A stretch of 64,000 bases of DNA from Roseibium album (lineage in GTDB: Bacteria; Pseudomonadota; Alphaproteobacteria; Rhizobiales; Stappiaceae), in the NCBI GenBank assembly GCA_001404055.1, contig CXTY01000024.1, positions 60,175 to 124,174 of the forward strand. Direction: 5' to 3'. Shown piece by piece: positions 19,165 to 28,656 of the stretch (positions are counted from its first letter, which is position 1; every line of letters begins with the position of its first letter). Position numbers and translations under genes: made by a program. The notes under the pieces were generated by a model. That model saw nothing but the letters and a program-made list of their open reading frames with translations, did not search any database and was not told the DNA's origin.

Positions 19165-22100
19165 TTAGATTGCCTGGCTTTTCAGCTCTTCAATCAGCTT
19201 ACCATCCACTGATCCGGTTTCCGGCAACCCAAGGCTACGCTGGAAGGCGCGGATCGCGCTACGGGTTCGCGGACCCATCTGACCGTCCGGTGTGCCGGTT
19301 TCAAAGCCAAGATAGTTCAGCTTGTCCTGCGCTTCGCGGATCATTGCCGAGTTGTCGACGGCCTTGATGGATGCCGTTGATGTGGGAACGGATGCGCTAT
19401 CGGCCCAGCCCTGCTCCATCGTGACCTTGTTCGCCTCGGCATTCGGTGTCTTGAGCTTGAAGCTCTCAACAGCCAACCGGGAATTTGCGAGTGTTTCCTG
19501 GTCCATCATGTTCGCAACATCGTCACGGCGCTTGGCTGCTTCCGGGTCACCCTGGTCGGCTGCAATTGCAAACCACTTGTAGCTGGCGACAAGGTCCTTA
19601 TCGACACCGATACCACCTGCATAAAGAATACCCAGGTTGAACAGGCTGTCCTTTACCCCGTAGTTCGCTGCAGCTTCAAACCATTTCGCTGCCGCTGCAT
19701 AGTCAGGCTGGTCTCCGCCACCTTCAGCAAACAGAACCGCGAGATTGTGCATGGCCTTGGCATTGCCAGCTTCAGCTGCCTTGCCATACCAGGCCTTCGC
19801 CTTCGGCAGATCCTTTTCAACGCCCCGGCCTTTTTCATAGAGGCTGGCGAGACGGTACTGGGCAGGGGCGAGGCCTTTGTCGGCAGCTTTCTGGTACCAG
19901 ACTGCGGCTTTTGCCAAATCCGCGGCAACACCGTTGCCTTCGGTAAATTTCACACCGATCAGGAATTCAGCTGCCGGATTGCCGCTTGCTGCAGCGCTGC
20001 GGAGCGCCATCGGCCCCACACCTTCGGGTGGAAGGTTGGCGATCAGTGCTGAGGGAGCACTTTCTGCGCCCGGTTTTATGGTTTCAGAAGGCTGAAAACC
20101 AGTCGCTGTTTCCGGGTCCTGTGCGCCGAAGCTGCCGGCAACACCAGATGGTGGCGCGAATGCAAGTTCGGCTTCTGGCGCCAGCGTCGCGGTTGCCGAT
20201 GTGGCTGGCATTGTATCGGACACTGCCGTGGGTGAAGCTTGCGGTGCGGATACCGGTGCAACAGGAACCTGTGGCACTTGTGGTGCCTTGACATCAACGG
20301 CAACCTGGCCGGCAGTCGGCGGAGCGGCGACAGTCTCGGTCGCTACAGGATCAGGAACGGTCTCTGAACCAGGCACCACCTTCGGGTCAGATGCGGCCGG
20401 TACCGGCGCAACTGAGGCACTGGTGTTATCTGGTGCAGGCAGTACTTCTGCTGTTTCCACCGTGTCCTGAGAATTTGCGGCAACCTGATCTCCCTCAGGA
20501 GAACCTGTCGCAAGACGGTAGACCTGAAGAGTGCCGATCATTAGTGCAACGGCAACGGCAGCGTAAATAATGGCCCTGCGGCGTCCACCTGAAGCCTGTG
20601 TGACTTCGGGTGCCGGACGATCTCCGGGCAACACTGTTGCGTCTTCCTCTTCGAAGGCCATATCAGCAGCATCTTCAGAGGTCAGCTCCAAATCGTCAGT
20701 CGGCTCAATCCGCTCTTCGGAGATTACCGGCTCTTTCGACTTGTCCCGCTTCAATACGTTGCGCAGCCAGCCAACGCGTTCCTTGCCGCGTACCTCGTCA
20801 GCTGTTCCAGGTGCAGCATCGACCTTTTTAGTTTTTTCAATTTGTGCAGCTTCCGCAGTAGCGGCCTGGGCCGCCCGGCGCGCGGCCGCTATGAAGTCAG
20901 CCTTGCGGTCTCTTGCACGATCTTCAACACTTCCGGCCTCAACACCGCCTTGCGTGTTTTGTTTCACACTTGGTTCTTTGGAAACTTGTGGCTTCGTGAA
21001 CACAGGTGCTGGTTCTTCAACCGCAACCGCTGAGATGCTAGCAGCAGGGGCAGAGCCAGGTGTTTCGATTTTTTCCAGATTGTCGAGACGTTCGGTCAGC
21101 GATCCCAGAACGGATTTTACACCGTCGAATGTATTACGTGTCCGTTCGTCGCTTCCTTCAGCTGCATCCAGTAGCTGTTTGAGATCTCCCTGAAGGGCCG
21201 AAATGGATTCGTCATACTGAGAGTCTTTTGGTGCAGGCGAGCCTGCGACCGCTTGTTGTGCTGCTTCCTTGGCGATCCCGGCAACATCTGATCTCGTCTG
21301 TTCCAGTCCTCTTTCAAACCGTTCGAATATGGGAGAGAACTGCTCAACTGTCAGAGCTTTGGTAGACGTACTTTCAATTTGTTCTGCAAGAGCTGCAACC
21401 TTGGCGCCAAGGTCTTCAAAGCGACCATCGTCGGTTACATCAGCACCTTCGGAGACAACCTGCGCCAAATCAGAGATACGTTGCTCAAGAGCCTTGGTTG
21501 AAACAGGTTCAGCAACGCTTGCCCGCATTGAGCCGATTTCCTGGCGCAACTTGTCCAGATCGGATGTGGTGACTGTATCCTTGGGCTGATCGAGACGATC
21601 GCTCAGGTCATTCAGGCGGTCATGCAACTGGGTGAGAAACTTGTTATCGGGCGCATTGCCCGCTTTCATGGCAGCTGCGTCAAGGACAGGAACCGGACGC
21701 GAGGTCTTTTTTTCGATCGCATCGATCTTGCCGGAGATCTTCTCCAGACGCTTTTCCAGCCCCTCAAAGGCACCAGCATCGGCTGCTGGCAATGGAGGCT
21801 TCTGTTCCATGCGTTCCAGGCGATCAACGATATCGTTGAGGCGCTGGTCGACCTGGCTAAGATGTTCCGTTTCCACCGGACTGGCGCGATCATCGGACAT
21901 CATGCCGACAATGTCTTCGAGCCGGCCCTGAAGGCGGTTGATTGTTTCGGGCTCCGGCATGCGCTCTTCCATGGCGGACAAGCGCGTGTTGAGACCGCGC
22001 TGTTCGCGCGCAAGCACTTCAATATCGTCCAACCGGCTGGACACAAATTTCATCCGGTCGTCGATACCGTCAACGAGAGCCTTGATGTCGATCTGTTCGA

Positions 22101-23247
22101 CGAAGCCGCGCACTTCCTTGATTTCAGCACGCAGCGGTTCGATTTCCTCATGGCCCTTGCGCTGTAGCAATTCCTCCATGCGCTCGGCGATGCTTGAGAC
22201 GCGCTCTTCAAGCACTATCATGTGCTCGGAGCGCGGAAGCGCAGCGAATGCGTCCTCAATCTCGTTCAACCTGACAGTCACACCACGAAGAACGCGTGGA
22301 TCAACTGAAGCACGTGAGAGCTCATCCAAGCGCTGAAGAATATGAGCGTAGCCATGTTCCAGCGTCTGAAGCGAACCTTCTACATTTGTGCGGCCAACCA
22401 TGGTCTTGAGGTCTGCAACTTCCTTCCGGATATCCTTGGAAAGCTGATCGTTTTTCTTGTCGACGCGCAGACGCTCGACCATATCGGCCAAACGGCGCAG
22501 TTCAGTATTCTGTCGACCTACCGTGTCGCTGGTGCCGCGTGACAAGCCGCCCAGGGCATCTTTCAGCGAACCTATTTCCTCGCGAACATGGTTTAGTGCT
22601 TTTTCCTGAGGAGCCCTCAGGGCATCGATACGACGGCCAAGGTCCTTGTAGATATGCATGGAGGCGTCACGCCGTGCCCGCTGGCCGCGTTCACGATAAT
22701 GATCCGGCTGCTGACCATAGCCACGGTCGTGACCATAAGCATCTTCCTGCACATCGTCGTAATATGCATCATCACTGTCATGATAGTCAGCGTTACTATC
22801 AAGACTATCTATGGCGTAGCCGCCTGGCTGCCTGCGGGAATTTCGATTTTCACGATAGGTTTCACGACTACCCAGACCCTGCACCTGTTCATCCAGGCGA
22901 TGCAAAGCACCCATGATTTCGTCGACTTCACCATCGCGATCATCGCGCATGTGGCTTCGGCGTTGCGGTTCACCGCGAACAGAGCGATTTACGTTGCTCG
23001 CTCTCTGGGGTCTGGCTCCACCGCGTTCGGAAAGCAATCTGTCCAGTTCGTCAGCAACGGCATTCAGGTCTTCGTCGGGCTCGTCCGCCAATCGTGGGTC
23101 ATAGCCGCTTCCCAGCGCTGTCGCTGTGCGTGTGAGCCGTTCAATGCGATGGCGCGCATGTTCGCGACGCGGAGCGTCGTAATAGTCGTCGCCTTCGTAC
23201 ACATCACGACCTCGGCGTCCTGCCTCAGTTTTCTTCCAAGCCGGCAT
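19165..23247 (-). CDS. PodJ-like polar localisation protein (coiled coil, membrane helix, Sel1 repeats, peptidoglycan-binding domain)
   Basis: A 1360-residue protein. The N-terminal 200 residues are Arg/Asp/Tyr-rich and disordered. About 200-720 is heptad-rich coiled coil (LNDIVDRLERMEQ, LEKRLEKISGKIDAIEKK). An acidic/proline linker leads to one membrane helix at about 889-907 (IIYAAVAVALMIGTLQV), then a Pro/Ala/Val-rich periplasmic linker. Four Sel1/TPR repeats follow (about 1090-1240; AVWYQKAADKGLAPAQYRLA), then a peptidoglycan-binding domain at the C-terminus (LNYLGFETGTPDGQMGPRTR). This is the layout of Caulobacter PodJ, a polar scaffold whose cytoplasmic coiled coil recruits partners and whose periplasmic part contacts the wall. 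Confidence 0.85.
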   Translation of the reverse strand: MPAWKKTEAGRRGRDVYEGDDYYDAPRREHARHRIERLTRTATALGSGYDPRLADEPDEDLNAVADELDRLLSERGGARPQRASNVNRSVRGEPQRRSHMRDDRDGEVDEIMGALHRLDEQVQGLGSRETYRENRNSRRQPGGYAIDSLDSNADYHDSDDAYYDDVQEDAYGHDRGYGQQPDHYRERGQRARRDASMHIYKDLGRRIDALRAPQEKALNHVREEIGSLKDALGGLSRGTSDTVGRQNTELRRLADMVERLRVDKKNDQLSKDIRKEVADLKTMVGRTNVEGSLQTLEHGYAHILQRLDELSRASVDPRVLRGVTVRLNEIEDAFAALPRSEHMIVLEERVSSIAERMEELLQRKGHEEIEPLRAEIKEVRGFVEQIDIKALVDGIDDRMKFVSSRLDDIEVLAREQRGLNTRLSAMEERMPEPETINRLQGRLEDIVGMMSDDRASPVETEHLSQVDQRLNDIVDRLERMEQKPPLPAADAGAFEGLEKRLEKISGKIDAIEKKTSRPVPVLDAAAMKAGNAPDNKFLTQLHDRLNDLSDRLDQPKDTVTTSDLDKLRQEIGSMRASVAEPVSTKALEQRISDLAQVVSEGADVTDDGRFEDLGAKVAALAEQIESTSTKALTVEQFSPIFERFERGLEQTRSDVAGIAKEAAQQAVAGSPAPKDSQYDESISALQGDLKQLLDAAEGSDERTRNTFDGVKSVLGSLTERLDNLEKIETPGSAPAASISAVAVEEPAPVFTKPQVSKEPSVKQNTQGGVEAGSVEDRARDRKADFIAAARRAAQAATAEAAQIEKTKKVDAAPGTADEVRGKERVGWLRNVLKRDKSKEPVISEERIEPTDDLELTSEDAADMAFEEEDATVLPGDRPAPEVTQASGGRRRAIIYAAVAVALMIGTLQVYRLATGSPEGDQVAANSQDTVETAEVLPAPDNTSASVAPVPAASDPKVVPGSETVPDPVATETVAAPPTAGQVAVDVKAPQVPQVPVAPVSAPQASPTAVSDTMPATSATATLAPEAELAFAPPSGVAGSFGAQDPETATGFQPSETIKPGAESAPSALIANLPPEGVGPMALRSAAASGNPAAEFLIGVKFTEGNGVAADLAKAAVWYQKAADKGLAPAQYRLASLYEKGRGVEKDLPKAKAWYGKAAEAGNAKAMHNLAVLFAEGGGDQPDYAAAAKWFEAAANYGVKDSLFNLGILYAGGIGVDKDLVASYKWFAIAADQGDPEAAKRRDDVANMMDQETLANSRLAVESFKLKTPNAEANKVTMEQGWADSASVPTSTASIKAVDNSAMIREAQDKLNYLGFETGTPDGQMGPRTRSAIRAFQRSLGLPETGSVDGKLIEELKSQAI

Positions 23248-23669
23248 ATCTTGACCCTGGGCTTACGGTCTTCGAGACCGCAGATGGAGCTGCCTGTACC
23301 TCATGATCCAACAAAGATGGAAAAGGCGCAGCGTTTTATGAGACTTTGTCGACTTAGGGTAAACAGGGCGTTAATTGGTCTTGCTAATTGCAAAAACTGG
23401 CCGATTTCACGGGGGAATTCCCCAAATCCTGGTCTGTAGTCCGGCGAATCGGTAAATCGCTATTAACGGAATTTCAAACACAAGCCGCCCGCCACTGGAC
23501 CTTGACGCAAACGTAAGCTAAATAGAGACGAAGAAGTCGGCTGCGTGCTGTGTACCAGGTCGTATCCGCTGGAAATTTGTAGAACACAAAATTTTCAGCA
23601 CCGGTTTCAAAGAACCGCAACACATCAACAATACGCCGGATAACGGCTATAGACTGAGAATGAACAGCT
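23248..23669. other. Divergent intergenic region between the podJ-like and MerR genes
   Basis: About 420 bases with no supported gene. It must carry both promoters. A motif shared with the beta-oxidation promoter region (23502-23517) is the only notable element. A TTGACG at 23502 with TAAATA at 23518 would have a spacing of only ten bases, too short for a standard sigma-70 promoter. Confidence 0.55.
23502..23517 (+). promoter_or_regulatory. Putative MerR (LiuR-like) box upstream of the MerR gene
   Basis: TTGACGCAAACGTAAG lies about 150 bases before the MerR start. Fourteen of its 16 bases recur in TTTACGGAAACGTAAG before the acyl-CoA dehydrogenase gene. LiuR regulators of branched-chain and fatty-acid breakdown bind similar ACGT-containing palindromes, so autoregulation is likely. 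The arms are less symmetrical than in the downstream copy. Confidence 0.45.
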
Positions 23670-24131
23670 ATGAGCGAAGCCCTCTCAATCCTCAATGAAG
23701 ACGATCTCGTCGATGTTGTCTCTGCAAGGGATGACAGCACCAAGAAGACCCAATTCACGATCGGCGACCTTGCCAAGGAGTTCAGTTGCACTCTGCGGAC
23801 GCTGAGGTTCTATGAAGACAAGGGCCTGATTAATCCGAAACGGGATGGTCTGAACCGGGTTTACAGCCGCCGTGACCGCGCACGACTAAAATTGGTCCTG
23901 ATGGGCAAACGGGTTGGATTCTCGCTTTCAGAAATCCGCGACATGCTCGACCTTTACGATCTACGTGATGGTCAGGTTACTCAGCTCCGCGTTGCCCTCT
24001 CCAAGTTCAACGAACAGATTTCGGTTCTTGAAGACCAGCGCAAGGACATTGAACAGGCAATTGAGGAACTCTCCCGCACGGTTGAGATTGTTTCCGGAAT
24101 GCTGAAGCACAAGGAAACCGAAGAAGGCTGA
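23670..24131 (+). CDS. MerR family regulator of acyl-CoA catabolism (LiuR-like)
   Basis: A 153-residue regulator. After a 26-residue leader comes the MerR winged helix-turn-helix (FTIGDLAKEFSCTLRTLRFY, EDKGLINPKRDGLNRVYSRR), then a dimerising coiled coil (LSKFNEQISVLEDQRKDIEQ). There is no metal-binding Cys cluster at the C-terminus, so it is not a CueR/ZntR type. The sequence and the beta-oxidation operon directly downstream fit the LiuR group, which controls leucine/isovalerate or fatty-acid breakdown. A shared DNA motif before both transcription units supports autoregulation and control of the operon. Confidence 0.88.
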   Translation: MSEALSILNEDDLVDVVSARDDSTKKTQFTIGDLAKEFSCTLRTLRFYEDKGLINPKRDGLNRVYSRRDRARLKLVLMGKRVGFSLSEIRDMLDLYDLRDGQVTQLRVALSKFNEQISVLEDQRKDIEQAIEELSRTVEIVSGMLKHKETEEG

Positions 24132-24155
24132 CCTTTCTTAATAGTTCCCATGCAT

Positions 24156-24190
24156 AAACCGCCGGTTTCCAAAACCGGCGGTTTCGTTTT
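24156..24190 (+). terminator. Intrinsic terminator of the MerR gene
   Basis: A near-perfect 13-base stem (AAACCGCCGGTTT, three-base loop, its complement) followed by TTTCGTTTT. It separates the MerR gene from the beta-oxidation operon, which therefore needs its own promoter. Confidence 0.9.
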
Positions 24191-24402
24191 GTCTACGGCT
24201 TCAAATTCGATGTCACCCAAGAAACTTGCGGCCTGCCGGAACCTGCTGAAATTCCCATTTTTTGCGCATCAACTCACGGTTTCGTGCCACACTTCCTTCA
24301 AAAGCATTTCCAAAAGCGCGTTTTGGGCGTAATTTTTTGTCATCCCTTCCCTAGGGACACCACTTGCCGGACGAATCTAAGACGCGTATACAACGCATGA
24401 AC

Positions 24403-24427
24403 TGACGTTTACGGAAACGTAAGGTCA
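24403..24427 (+). promoter_or_regulatory. Putative MerR (LiuR-like) operator before the beta-oxidation operon
   Basis: The stretch contains ACGTTT-ACGG-AAACGT, a perfect six-base inverted repeat, extended outward by TGAC/GGTCA-like flanks. It lies 33 bases before the acyl-CoA dehydrogenase start. The right half matches the element before the MerR gene. It is the best candidate operator in the 328-base gap between the MerR and acyl-CoA dehydrogenase genes; apart from the terminator, nothing else is seen there. Confidence 0.55.
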
Positions 24428-24459
24428 AGATTAAAACGGCAGTTTTTGGGAGGATTTCC

Positions 24460-26256
24460 ATGCCGAGCTATACCGCTCCCGTCGATGAAACGCTTTTTCT
24501 ACTGAAAGACGTTCTAGGGTACGAGCGCTACACCAACCTGCCTGGTTTTTCAGACGCTCCTCTGGATCTGGTGGAAGCGATTCTGCGCGAAGGCGGGAAG
24601 TTCGCAGAAGAAATCCTGCAACCGCTGAACCAGACCGGCGACCAGGAAGGTTGCACACGAAGCGACGATGGCACGGTTACCACGCCAGATGGTTTTTCAG
24701 AGGCCTATAGAGCGTTCTGCGAAAATGGCTGGGGCACGCTTTCTGCCGACCCTGATTACGGCGGCCAGGGCCTGCCACATACGCTGGCAACGATCTTCAA
24801 TGAATTCGCTTCTTCAGCCAATATGGCCTTTTCCATGTATCCAGGCCTGACCGCCGGCGCAGTGGCGGCACTCACGCTGCACGGAACTGACGATCAGAAG
24901 CAGAAATTCCTGCCGAACATGATCGCAGGCACATGGACCGGCACGATGAACCTGACAGAGCCACACTGTGGCACGGATCTCGGTCTTATCCGCACAAAGG
25001 CAACACCACAGGCAGATGGTTCTTACAAGATCTCCGGGACCAAGATTTTCATTTCTGCCGGCGAACACGACCTGTCGGAGAACATCGTCCACCTGGTCCT
25101 GGCCCGTATCGAGGGTGCACCAGAAGGCACCAAAGGTATTTCGCTTTTCGTCGTGCCCCGAAACCAGATCGACGAGGATGGTACGGTCGGCGCGAAAAAC
25201 GGCGTTAGCTGCGGCTCCATCGAACACAAGATGGGTATCCACGCGAACGCAACTTGCGTGATGAATTTCGATGATGCGACCGGCTGGCTGATTGGTGAGG
25301 AAAACAAAGGCCTCAGGGCCATGTTCACGATGATGAACGAGGCGCGCCTCGGAGTCGCTGTGCAGGGTCTTTCCCAATCTGAAGTCGCCTATCAGAATGC
25401 GGTCACATACGCCAAGGACCGTCTTCAAGGCAGGTCACTGACCGGACCGAAGAATCCGGACAAACCCGCGGACCCGATCATCGTACATCCCGATGTCCGT
25501 CGCACACTCATGTCGATCCGGTCCTTCAACGAAGCCGCGCGTGCACTTATTATCTGGACAGCGATGCATGGCGACGTCTCCCACCGTTCAGACGATGAAA
25601 CCACAAGAAAATATTCCGATGACATGATGGGACTGATGACACCGGTTCTAAAAGGCGTCCTGACAGACACTGGTTTTGCCAATGCGGTCAACGCGCAGCA
25701 AATGTATGGCGGTCATGGGTATATCGGCGAATGGGGCATGGAACAGTTTGTGCGCGATGCCCGTATCGCAATGATTTACGAAGGCGCCAACGGCATTCAG
25801 GCGCTTGACCTTGTTGGTCGCAAACTGCCTGCTGACGGCGGACGTGCGATCATGAGTTTCTTCAACGAGGTCAACACCTTCCTGAAGGAAAACAAAGAGA
25901 ACGAAGACCTTGCAGCGTTCACAGATCCGCTGAAAAAAGCCATGGACGACCTTCAGGCTGCCACCATGTGGTTCATGAACAATGCGATGAAAAACCCGGA
26001 CAATGCCGGTGCCGGGTCGGTCGATTACATGCACCTATTCGGCCTTGCTGCGCTGGGCTACATGTGGACTAAAATTGCCATGACAGCCAAGGAACAGTTG
26101 GCTGATGGCGCAGGTGAAAAAGCCGCCTGGCTGGAAAACAAACTGGCCTTTGGCACGTTTTTCATGGAGCGAACACTTCCGGAAACCGCCGCCCATCTGG
26201 CCCGAATTTCTTCTGGCTCCGACGTCATGATGTCTGTTGACGCAGAAGCGTTCTGA
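24460..26256 (+). CDS. Acyl-CoA dehydrogenase with C-terminal extension (FadE/DmdC-like)
   Basis: A 598-residue FAD enzyme of the long acyl-CoA dehydrogenase group with a C-terminal helical extension. Family features are visible: GTMNLTEPHCGTDLGLIRT, KISGTKIFISAGEHDL, GVAVQGLSQSEVAYQNAV, and MYGGHGYIGEWGMEQF. The catalytic Glu is probably the one in IYEGANGIQALDL. DmdC, the 3-methylmercaptopropionyl-CoA dehydrogenase of DMSP breakdown, belongs to the same group, but no other dmd gene is near, and the thiolase and FadB-like genes argue for general beta-oxidation. First step: acyl-CoA to trans-2-enoyl-CoA. First gene of a five-gene unit. Confidence 0.9.
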   Translation: MPSYTAPVDETLFLLKDVLGYERYTNLPGFSDAPLDLVEAILREGGKFAEEILQPLNQTGDQEGCTRSDDGTVTTPDGFSEAYRAFCENGWGTLSADPDYGGQGLPHTLATIFNEFASSANMAFSMYPGLTAGAVAALTLHGTDDQKQKFLPNMIAGTWTGTMNLTEPHCGTDLGLIRTKATPQADGSYKISGTKIFISAGEHDLSENIVHLVLARIEGAPEGTKGISLFVVPRNQIDEDGTVGAKNGVSCGSIEHKMGIHANATCVMNFDDATGWLIGEENKGLRAMFTMMNEARLGVAVQGLSQSEVAYQNAVTYAKDRLQGRSLTGPKNPDKPADPIIVHPDVRRTLMSIRSFNEAARALIIWTAMHGDVSHRSDDETTRKYSDDMMGLMTPVLKGVLTDTGFANAVNAQQMYGGHGYIGEWGMEQFVRDARIAMIYEGANGIQALDLVGRKLPADGGRAIMSFFNEVNTFLKENKENEDLAAFTDPLKKAMDDLQAATMWFMNNAMKNPDNAGAGSVDYMHLFGLAALGYMWTKIAMTAKEQLADGAGEKAAWLENKLAFGTFFMERTLPETAAHLARISSGSDVMMSVDAEAF

Positions 26257-26362
26257 TCCCGCCCGGCCCGGCGCCTGTCGGGACGGAATACCACCCGCGC
26301 AATTTTGATCTTGCCGGTATAGTCTCGCACCAGATTTGATTTGCCAGGGAGATTTTCAAGAT

Positions 26363-27001
26363 ATGGCTGAATACGTTCTTCACTGCATGGCCCAGTCCGG
26401 CCACTCATATAAAGTGGCGTTGATGCTGGAGCTTTGCGGCGCTGACTGGGAGCCGCGCTGGGTGGACTTTTTCAATGGGGAAACACGTACGGAAGAGTTT
26501 CGCAGCACATTGAACGAAATGGGCGAAGTCCCGGTTCTGGAATATGATGGCAAGACCCTGACCCAGTCAGCGGTCATCATGGATTACCTGTTCGAAAAAT
26601 TCGGCAAATACGGTTGGGATACATCTGACGAACGGCGTGAAGTACTGCGCTGGACCATCTTCGACAACCAGAAGGTCTCCGGTCTGATCGGCCCGCTTCG
26701 GTTCATGCGAACGCTTGCCAAAACCGGTGAGAACGATGTCACCAAATTCCTGCATGGCCGTTCAATAAGCGCACTTAGCATCTTGAACAAGCACTTCGAG
26801 AAGAACGATTTTGCCATCGGCGGCAAACCGACAACGGCAGATCTTTCGCTCTGCAGTTACCTCTATTACGACGGGGAACTCGGTATAGACCTTACGCCTT
26901 ACCCTCATGTGATCTCCTGGTTGGAGCGGATCAAATCCCTGCCCGGCTGGAAACACCCTTATGACCTCATGCCCGGCCATCCGATGCCGGACGCTAAATG
27001 A
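26363..27001 (+). CDS. Glutathione S-transferase family protein
   Basis: A 212-residue cytoplasmic protein starting at the ATG at 26363, behind AGGGAGA. The N-terminal thioredoxin-like half is followed by the cis-Pro motif (EMGEVPVLEYDGKTLTQSAV) and a C-terminal helical half (GGKPTTADLSLCSYLYYDGE). A Ser at SGHSYKV is a candidate glutathione-activating residue. It is embedded between acyl-CoA dehydrogenase and thiolase, 28 bases before the latter. It may remove reactive enoyl or aldehyde by-products; that role is inferred from position. Confidence 0.85.
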   Translation: MAEYVLHCMAQSGHSYKVALMLELCGADWEPRWVDFFNGETRTEEFRSTLNEMGEVPVLEYDGKTLTQSAVIMDYLFEKFGKYGWDTSDERREVLRWTIFDNQKVSGLIGPLRFMRTLAKTGENDVTKFLHGRSISALSILNKHFEKNDFAIGGKPTTADLSLCSYLYYDGELGIDLTPYPHVISWLERIKSLPGWKHPYDLMPGHPMPDAK

Positions 27002-27028
27002 GGACGTCCTGATTTAAAGGAGGATCTG

Positions 27029-28237
27029 ATGCCAGAAGCCTATATTTACGATCACGTGCGGACCCCGCGTGGCCGCGGGAAGAAGGACGGCTCGTTGCAC
27101 GAGGTGCCCTCTGTCCGTCTCGCAGCAACGGCACTGGAAGCCATTCGCGAACGTAACAACCTCGATACAGCCAAAGTGGACGATGTCGTGCTTGGCTGCG
27201 TAGACCCGGTCGGGGAAGCTGGTGGTGATATCGCCCGTGCGGCAGTGTTTGCAGCTGATTATGACACCTCGGTTCCCGGCATGCAGATCAACCGCTTTTG
27301 TGCTTCAGGTCTTGACGCCGTCAACATGGCATCCGCACAAGTCATGTCTGGCCAGCATAAGCTAGTGATTGCAGGTGGTGTCGAGAGCATGAGCCGGGTC
27401 GGCATCGGTGCATCAGGTGGTGCATGGCCGATCGAACCGCAGGTCGCCATTCCCTCCTATTTCATGCCGCAAGGGGTTTCGGCAGATCTGATCGCAACCA
27501 AATACGGATTCTCGCGGGATGACTGCGACGCCTATGCCGTGGAAAGCCAGAAACGGGCTGGCAAGTCCTGGAAAGAAGGCAGGTTTTCAAAATCCGTGGT
27601 GCCGGTCAGAGACCTCAACGGCATCACCATTTTGGATCGTGATGAGCACATGCGACCTGAAACCGACATGCAGTCGCTCGCTTCCCTCAATCCCTCCTTT
27701 GAGATGATGGGCAGCATGGGCGGGTTCAGTGCTGTCGGGATTCAGGCTCATCCGGAAATCGAAACTGTCAAACACGTACACCATGCGGGTAATTCCTCTG
27801 GCATTGTCGACGGCGCCGCTGCGGTTCTCATCGGCTCAAGTACGGCTGGGCGCTCTTCCGGTCTCAAGCCACGAGCCAGGATCAAGGCTTTTGCAAACAT
27901 CGGTTCCGACCCTGCACTGATGCTCACCGGTCCAGTGGACGTCACTGAAAAGCTGATGAAAAACGCAAAAATGGAAATGAAGGACATTGATCTCATCGAG
28001 ATCAACGAAGCCTTTGCATCTGTCGTATTGCGCTACCAGCAGGCTTTCGATCTGGACTCAGAGACGGTCAACGTCAATGGCGGGGCAATTGCGATGGGCC
28101 ATCCGCTAGGCGCGACCGGCGCGATGATCCTGGGAACAGTTCTCGATGAACTGGAACGGCGCGATCTCAATACAGCACTGGTCACGCTCTGCATTGGTGC
28201 CGGCATGGGTACAGCAACAATCATCGAGCGGGTTTGA
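27029..28237 (+). CDS. Acetyl-CoA C-acyltransferase (thiolase)
   Basis: A 402-residue thiolase preceded by a consensus AAGGAGG. The acyl-accepting Cys is in INRFCASGLDAVNMAS, the catalytic His in GAIAMGHPLGATGAM, and the second Cys in TLCIGAGMGTA. The family cleaves 3-ketoacyl-CoA to acetyl-CoA and a shortened acyl-CoA, or runs in reverse. With the FadB-like gene downstream it supplies the last step of beta-oxidation. The order in the operon is dehydrogenase, GST, thiolase, cupin, FadB. Confidence 0.94.
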   Translation: MPEAYIYDHVRTPRGRGKKDGSLHEVPSVRLAATALEAIRERNNLDTAKVDDVVLGCVDPVGEAGGDIARAAVFAADYDTSVPGMQINRFCASGLDAVNMASAQVMSGQHKLVIAGGVESMSRVGIGASGGAWPIEPQVAIPSYFMPQGVSADLIATKYGFSRDDCDAYAVESQKRAGKSWKEGRFSKSVVPVRDLNGITILDRDEHMRPETDMQSLASLNPSFEMMGSMGGFSAVGIQAHPEIETVKHVHHAGNSSGIVDGAAAVLIGSSTAGRSSGLKPRARIKAFANIGSDPALMLTGPVDVTEKLMKNAKMEMKDIDLIEINEAFASVVLRYQQAFDLDSETVNVNGGAIAMGHPLGATGAMILGTVLDELERRDLNTALVTLCIGAGMGTATIIERV

Positions 28238-28240
28238 TTC

Positions 28241-28639
28241 ATGATCAACAACATAGACAGGGAATTCGCCAAGATTACGGACTACTGGTCGCCGCGCGTG
28301 GTTGCCGACGTCAACAATCAAAGCGTCAAACTTGCCAAATTGAAGGGTGAATTCGTCTGGCACGATCATGAAGACGAAGACGAATTGTTCTTCATCGTCA
28401 AAGGCAGCTTGACCATTCGCTACCGTGACCGGGACGATGTGGTCTTGAACGCTGGGGACATGCACGTTGTGCAGAAAGGCGTTGAACACAATCCGCTCGC
28501 GAAAGACGAATGCTGGGTAATGCTGTTTGAACCCGCAGAGACGAAACACACTGGCGACGTGGTCGTGGAAGGCACAAAGTCGGCAGCGCAGCAGCGCGCC
28601 CATTTGCAGCCCTCCTCCTCCCACTCCACCGGCGCCTGA
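28241..28639 (+). CDS. Cupin domain protein
   Basis: A 132-residue single-domain cupin whose start lies three bases past the thiolase stop, so the two are coupled. Both cupin motifs are present: WHDHEDEDELFFIVKG and GDMHVVQKGVEHNP, giving a His/Glu metal site. Cupins of this size are often dioxygenases, isomerases or ligand sensors; the reaction here is unknown. The C-terminal tail is Ser/His-rich. Its place between thiolase and fadB-like genes suggests a helper role in the operon. Confidence 0.85.
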   Translation: MINNIDREFAKITDYWSPRVVADVNNQSVKLAKLKGEFVWHDHEDEDELFFIVKGSLTIRYRDRDDVVLNAGDMHVVQKGVEHNPLAKDECWVMLFEPAETKHTGDVVVEGTKSAAQQRAHLQPSSSHSTGA

Positions 28640-28656
28640 TCCGAGGAGATTTTCAA

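Noticed and set aside
24460..26256. Naming the acyl-CoA dehydrogenase DmdC (DMSP pathway)
   Set aside because: The group is the same, but no dmdA, dmdB or dmdD lies nearby and the operon is a general beta-oxidation set.
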